A stretch of 64,000 nucleotides of DNA from Lasiosphaeris hirsuta (taxonomy: Eukaryota > Ascomycota > Sordariomycetes > Sordariales > Lasiosphaeriaceae): contig JAUKUA010000006.1 of the NCBI GenBank assembly GCA_030549175.1, positions 1,488,001-1,552,000 of the forward strand, written 5' to 3'. Numbering within the stretch: the stretch's first letter is position 1; each line of letters begins with the position of its first letter. Made by a program: the position numbers and the translations under genes. The notes beneath the pieces are model-generated. The model had not been told where the DNA came from, searched no databases, and saw only the letters and a program-made list of their open reading frames with translations. Shown here in pieces: positions 59,801 to 64,000 of this stretch.

Positions 59801-60746
59801 AGGCAGAAGTTTGCTGGTCCTGCATGTCCTGGGTAAGGCCTTGCTCGTAAAGTCTTCTTGTTCGGGTGACGCTGCGTTCGACGACCGGGGTTGAGGCGGC
59901 CGAGGTCGGGGCGGTGGATTGCAAGTCTTTCATCGCCGCGGTTGGTTGCGAGGTGATCGAAGTGGCGGCCGTCGAGTTGCGAGCCATGATAGATGCTGAA
60001 GAAGTTGTTGAAGAAGTTTCACGCCTCCGGTTGTAACTCAGGGGCGGAGATTCTGAACGAACAGGCTCCACCTCCTCCTCCGCCTGCGGAGTATCCGCTT
60101 CTTCATGTCCATCAAACGATCTTCTCTCTCTCTCGGCCTTCCTCCAACGCTGGAAGGAGGACAGCGCAACATCATCATCATACAGCGCCCGGCCCACCAT
60201 GGCGCCATCGCCGCTAGCTGCGTTCTTCCCAGCAGGGATCTTGTAGATCTTCTGCCTGCCACCGAACAGGTTGTTACCCTCTGTCGGCTTGCTACGGTTC
60301 ATGATGCTAACCCCCTGTGCAGAATCCGCATCGTCAGATACAAAAGAGCTCGTGCGCATGAAGCGAGAAGCTTTGATCGATTCCACCTCAGCAATGTCAG
60401 AAAGTCCCCCAGCGGCCGTGCTGAAACCAAAGTCAGCCATTCGAGATTGGCGCTTGGGGTATAGCACGCTATCGTCACTGGCCTTGCCAATTTTTGTGTT
60501 TGGGTCATCCTGTTCCCTCAACATGGAAAAACGAGCAGACAGATTTGACATTAAAAGACTCGTGCGGAAGTCATCAGTAGAGGGAAGAGCGGTAGCAAGA
60601 TCGATTTCCTTCTTCACTTCTTCAGGCTGCTGCTTTTTTCCCCTCCGGAAGCTCTTGAAAGAAGGCATTGAGGACGGCTCATCTTGGCTGGAGCGGCCGG
60701 CGGGCGTATCGTCCTTGGCCTTCTTCTTGGTTCTGAATCGGTTCAT
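56862..60746 (-). CDS. Large disordered protein, 1,294 residues, single exon
   Basis: One continuous frame from MNRFRTKKKAKDD to a GGPGGMF end. The N-terminal 230 residues have recurring ordered-looking blocks: DDFRTSLLMSNLSARFSML (35-80), GLSDIAEVESIKASRFMRTSSFV (115-140) and ALSSFQRWRKAERERRSFDG (about 190-215). The rest is Ser/Pro/Arg-rich, with predicted coiled coils (FANQLANARRRVREKLTSYV; FRQAKRELQRRKELEMLAK) and a C-terminal motif of aromatic/Gly residues (IELPSSFGGWGPGMKRDKSPPFIV). The many SP, TP and RxxS sites suggest heavy phosphorylation. I recognise no named domain. The layout resembles scaffold or polarity proteins of filamentous ascomycetes. The 3.9-kb frame without an intron and the biased codon use support a true gene. 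Confidence 0.84.
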   Translation of the reverse strand: MNRFRTKKKAKDDTPAGRSSQDEPSSMPSFKSFRRGKKQQPEEVKKEIDLATALPSTDDFRTSLLMSNLSARFSMLREQDDPNTKIGKASDDSVLYPKRQSRMADFGFSTAAGGLSDIAEVESIKASRFMRTSSFVSDDADSAQGVSIMNRSKPTEGNNLFGGRQKIYKIPAGKNAASGDGAMVGRALYDDDVALSSFQRWRKAERERRSFDGHEEADTPQAEEEVEPVRSESPPLSYNRRRETSSTTSSASIMARNSTAATSITSQPTAAMKDLQSTAPTSAASTPVVERSVTRTRRLYEQGLTQDMQDQQTSALSRMDTFSRQKPLGTRTPDLGGNSPSPTTNGFTDRFLAGEKRTLLTKSSAPNLKPVSPPVTGSLIGTMDLGIKMPPQIDSKLNFGGSPPLSPPISETGDQPLPLLPIQPNDVGKATAMGVFQKPLQPYDESKYAQRQLQLQQGRDTPTGRFRAESNASFVTGRSRSSSSVQRQNLELKTEMVKTQPAVPEEIRPSFSKPEPSPLPASILSTSILPVTAQRPADEDHPAFRQSALPTPLTISTRMSGEPSPISEHPGTSEDNSAQVSPEDSPTLGPNNGLSGLVRQHLRSDSNSSSVYGPVPPSSDFASRFPLDPYEQLPQDTGSKSNNPWLASGQEWTLSYYGDGAEPASAPASAKLEPVPETKPNTTTESKGSDRSSNITEDDTDEFANQLANARRRVREKLTSYVESDSSRGTSPMRHSDSSKDLAAQPSPNALGIGMLKPKSSRGSLGDRSRTIATGQNKAMKMLGIGATMSTSPGPSKQSYDDIEAPRENPHEKMAEEVPRQSESQEGRRASAEGDNEPKQSIDLDSESNAHPGLRAFRQAKRELQRRKELEMLAKHQITQTAQPRDGSFDQPPTMQSPPQEDRRPRQRTPSRERKAPPISYRQRAPSDANSHGTNNSPAASKTSGERERSGSEVGGSRSSSRTRPPPPRLRNNTGPYDDQMAPGNAPRPPMLRAPGLPGTDIRRSPIMPPQGGYNNRGALSPAASPYLHGSKSTGNLATHAGRSGYETHSGLPSPISPLPGSMPPSPYTNGPGGSSMGTPTSFPPRPRQASSAAQSPAFGPTPSTAVPPTKRFVDKRDISEPTFVMSTSRVPTVNLPQAQSTPDLSNSNRFYGGQRYQSDNKAGPGSAAPPLPPINPRRKRETARAQDYDDGGLSAPHLPYASQGNGSTSSLDYVEENRSAFSTSDDEEGSKVEQRRKLRKPTIELPSSFGGWGPGMKRDKSPPFIVKGPPASRTVMTSTIKPNHNMGGPGGMF

Positions 60747-63700
60747 CTTGCTGTCGTGAAAGACTGCAGAACCTGAACAACTGTATCACGAAATGAACGT
60801 GGCGTCTAGTTGAACGCGAAACCCCGGGAGTTGTGCTGACTCGACTAGTAGCGAATGTGTCCCATGAAGGTCAGCTTGAAAGCTAATGGGTGAATGAGAG
60901 AATTGACGTCCGTCCCGAAGGCGGAGAAATGAACGGGTATGGCACTCGATTAAGCCTGCCGGAACAATTGCGAATTCTACCACATTGGGTGTCAGCCTCT
61001 ATCGCCGTGGTGCACCTCACCCGGTTTGGGTGTGGGGGGCGGGTCGTGGCAATCAGTGGGGCTCGTTGGAGTTTTGTTTGTAACTAGTCCCGCTGGGCTC
61101 AGGATGACAGGACCGTCCGAAGTTTTGAGACTCTTCGGATCAAGGACCTCCTGGAAAATAAAAGCTTTGCCCTATGGGGACCGCATAAAAATTATGTCAC
61201 TTACCAGAGGTTTGGTAACGAGCGTCGAGAAAGTTTCAAGAGCGGTATCCACCTGCTCCATCTACTGGTGTCCGTTATTTCCCAAGGGCTGAACGATGGT
61301 GGCTCGACAGCGAAGCGAAAATGGTGTGGTATCTCGAAAGCAAAACGGCGAATATCAGGTGGACATAGGGTGTGCAATAGTCGTCGGTCTCGACCAGCCG
61401 AACAAGTACGATGCTGCGGAGTTCCGATGACGACGGCGGGACCGGCTGGCGGCAGTGGTTAGTTGCTTGCAAGGGGACCGGGTATATATATATATATATA
61501 TATGCTTCTGTGGAAGCCTCGAACGAGCGTGGAGTTGTCGATGTGGACAACGAAAGGGGGCGCGCGTTTGCGATGGTCGAAAAAGAGGTGCCGGCGGTCT
61601 GGCGTCGACTGCTGTTCTGTATTGTGTTTTATTTGTTTTTCTCTTCCTCGACGGGTGTTCGACTGTAGCGTTGTGGTGGCAGGGGACTGAGCGGCCTGCA
61701 AAGGAGTGGACGAAGTGAAGTCAAAACAAAGGTGATCAGAGGCACGAAAAAGGAGGGACGATGTGTGCAGCTCGAACCCGAGTCAGGGAATATGGAGACA
61801 CGAACGAAGAACGAGTCTGCGATGGCGAGGGACGAGATTTTGGATCTGGGGAGAGAATGGCAACCTGAAAACAGGGCAGTAGGAACAGGAAAGGGCGAGC
61901 CTGGAAAGATTGCACACTGACAGGGAAAAGCGGGACCCTGACCAGGGTTTGGATGGGAGTCAAACCGCGAGGGGGGGTGTGGCTACGAGGACATCTCGAG
62001 GGGGGGGGGGGAGCCCGGAATTGGGGTCCACCATTGGCCAACACCTGGCCATGATTGGGGGACTGGCCATTGGGTGACTGGCATGGGCTTTGTTTTCTCG
62101 ACGCCAAGGAGTGGTTGTGTGAGCAAAACTTCCTCCGTGCGTCCTGGGGCACCCAGGAAATGAGCTGCCGGGCTCGCTGTGATTGGCGTGTAGGCAGCTG
62201 GCAGCCCAGATTGGCGGCAGGGGGCGTGGATGCAAAACCTGGGAAGAAAGAAGGAGAAAAGAAGAAATTCTTTCGACCGCTATGACCTCCTTGTTCTCCG
62301 GTGCCCTCAAAGCGCGTGCCCGCGACGAATACTGGCAAGACTAAACGAGTCCTGAGTGAGATTCAGAAGCTCGTCGCCGACAAAACAGTCGATGAAGAGT
62401 CCTAAAACGACTTGATAGCACTGGCAATTCCTCGGCTATCTTTTGACCTCGCCCATCCGATAGGTCAATATTGTCATCCCACAGCTGAGGTGCGCCTGAG
62501 TTGTACGAGGTGCCTTGGCTACAGGCCTCGATTCTGCTCTTGAGGATGTCAAATGCGCACCTGGTCGGCGGCCCTTTAGGCCTCGTCAACTCTCACGGTC
62601 CTAATTGAGGTAGTAGGAAGCGCATATGCAGATGCAGATGCAAGTTTCGCAAGATGGCGGCAAATGGAATTGCGGTAGCGGAACATCTCCCGATGCTGCA
62701 ACGCTCTCAGGCTGCGCATGGTGGTGCCACACCACCTCTTTGCCAGACTTGGTTACAGTTCCATTGCTCACGCACCCGGTTGATGATGGTCCCCTTTCGC
62801 CGCTCTTCTGCTATGCTCTCTGCGCCGGGCTCGAAATAGGCGTCGGAGGCAGAGCAGCAGCCGACTTCTAGAGAGCTTCCGTCATCCCACCCTCGCGGGC
62901 GCTAGCACCCCAGCACCTATCCCAGCACCCGTCGTAAAACTCGGCATGTGTGTGAGTTATGTGTTTTATCACACCCCTTTCTGAGCTTTCTGCCCGACCG
63001 TTCCCTCAGTGCCCAATGGGTCTTCGGCCGGCCCTGCATCCGCCCAAAATGCTCGCTGAAGCAAAAGATGCATGGCGCAGGTGCTCCAATTACAGCTGGT
63101 TGGACAGAATCCACATCCGTCACATCACCGTCGAGACCTGTGACACCGCACAGGTAAAACCCCCTTGGCGCATCGTTACTAGTGTACTGCAGTCTGGATA
63201 TGAGTTTTGGATTGCTGTCGTCGCTTTCCGGCTTTTGGTGGGGTGCCAGTTTCCCGCTGCGCGAACGGGGTAAGAAACACACGTAGCCTGAGCTTCGTCA
63301 AGCCGATCGCAAATATCCCGCGATTTGTCAGTCAGTAGCCCTTGGGCAGTTAGTCGTTCAGATGGCTTGACGCCTTACTAGTCCTTGAAATGACCGACGA
63401 ATCGCTCTTTCTGCTGATGCGTTGGCGATAATTATGCGGCTGGAGGCTTGAGCTCAGGCGTGACCCCCACAGGTTCGTTCGTCATGCCAAAGTCGAGTCT
63501 CAGAGGTCTTACGGTGCTCGGGGCGATCCTGCTCGTATCGTATGGTTGTGGATTTTCTGCACGCCGGCGCAATACAACTCGCTGTTGGCCCTAGGTCGCA
63601 CAATGAAGATTCAGCCTGATGGGTAGACCCCATCACGTCTTCAACGATGCGGACGTCGGCTCAGGACCTCGCGCGTGCTGTGTGCTCATGAAGCTGAGGG

Positions 63701-64000
63701 AGATTCCACCTTTCAAGCTGTGGGCGCATGGTGTTGCAGGCGGCAGCGGCGGGTGGCGTGCATTCTCCGCCATCAAGGTAAGGTACCAGGAGCAGCCTGC
63801 TGGCTGGAGCACGTTTGATCGAGCAAATAAGCTGTGGGCACATCGCGTCCAATCCGGATTGCAAGGCAGCAAACGAATTGTCGTCGCAAACACAGAGCGA
63901 CTCCCCTCTTTGGTCGGCTCTGGACCAATCTTTGTAGAAGAGCCTCACACGCTGTGCCTGCCAACCTGTCAACCTGGAAGTAGCGAAGATCTCCTGTCGA
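60747..64000. other. No supportable gene; promoter of the disordered-protein gene and unexplained DNA
   Basis: The first 1-1.5 kb is the upstream region of the minus-strand gene, with a (TA)n microsatellite near 61482-61503 and a G-run near 61999-62010. From about 62.3 kb short frames on both strands (for example 62959-63273 plus, which reads DAWRRCSNYSWLDRIHIRHI) could be chance or a relic. The window edge cuts off any further gene. Confidence 0.5.
61482..61503 (+). repeat. (TA)n microsatellite
   Basis: About ten to eleven TA units, upstream of the minus-strand gene. Confidence 0.88.

Noticed and set aside
61732..61920. CTCGAACCCGAGTC near 61772 as a possible tRNA T-arm
   Set aside because: No matching acceptor, D or anticodon stems at tRNA spacing on either strand.
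62959..63273. Plus-strand frame with DAWRRCSNYSWLDRI
   Set aside because: It looks slightly protein-like but has no family match I recognise, no exon partner and no supporting start context. Left as unexplained DNA.

Overview
The window is nuclear DNA of a filamentous ascomycete, most likely a Sordariomycete (order Sordariales is an inference). The evidence is short GT-AG introns of about 50-130 bp with CTAAC/CTGAC-like branch sites, a hydrophobic surface-binding (HsbA) type gene, a Fot1/pogo-like transposon whose stop codons look like repeat-induced point mutation (RIP), and expanded fungal families (ankyrin, HSP70-like and AIG1-like proteins). Exon structures were built by hand from reading frame and splice consensus. 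Reading-frame phase closes across every multi-exon model given.

Left part (0-10.6 kb): an HsbA-like gene is broken by a complete TA-flanked Fot1/pogo-like element with six in-frame TAG codons. Next come an unrecognised acidic low-complexity protein (minus strand) and a six-exon flavin monooxygenase. About 30 bp after the monooxygenase stop lies a 1.5 kb block bounded by perfect inverted repeats and TA dinucleotides. It carries two decayed copies of one small gene and looks like an undescribed DNA element.

Middle: 10.6-20.3 kb has no gene I can support, only micro- and minisatellites and long C, G or A runs. Then come a 1,269-residue nuclear-looking protein, a Pex30/Pex23-type dysferlin-domain peroxin, a protein joining a ubiquitin-conjugating (E2) domain to an F-box (with an apparent one-base frame slip in a C-run), and a striking protein that is about 19% methionine.

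Right part (37.6-64 kb): two conserved-looking proteins of unknown function and a decayed membrane-protein gene. An accessory-type cluster follows: a large ankyrin-repeat protein, a ten-exon HSPA12-like HSP70-family protein diverging from an AIG1-like membrane-anchored GTPase, and an unrecognised helical protein. Then come a GNAT acetyltransferase and a 1,294-residue disordered protein on the minus strand. The last 3.2 kb holds no gene I can support. I saw no tRNA, rRNA or CRISPR array. Two points stand out for follow-up: the methionine-saturated protein at 34.4-36.2 kb and the inverted-repeat block at 9.1-10.6 kb.
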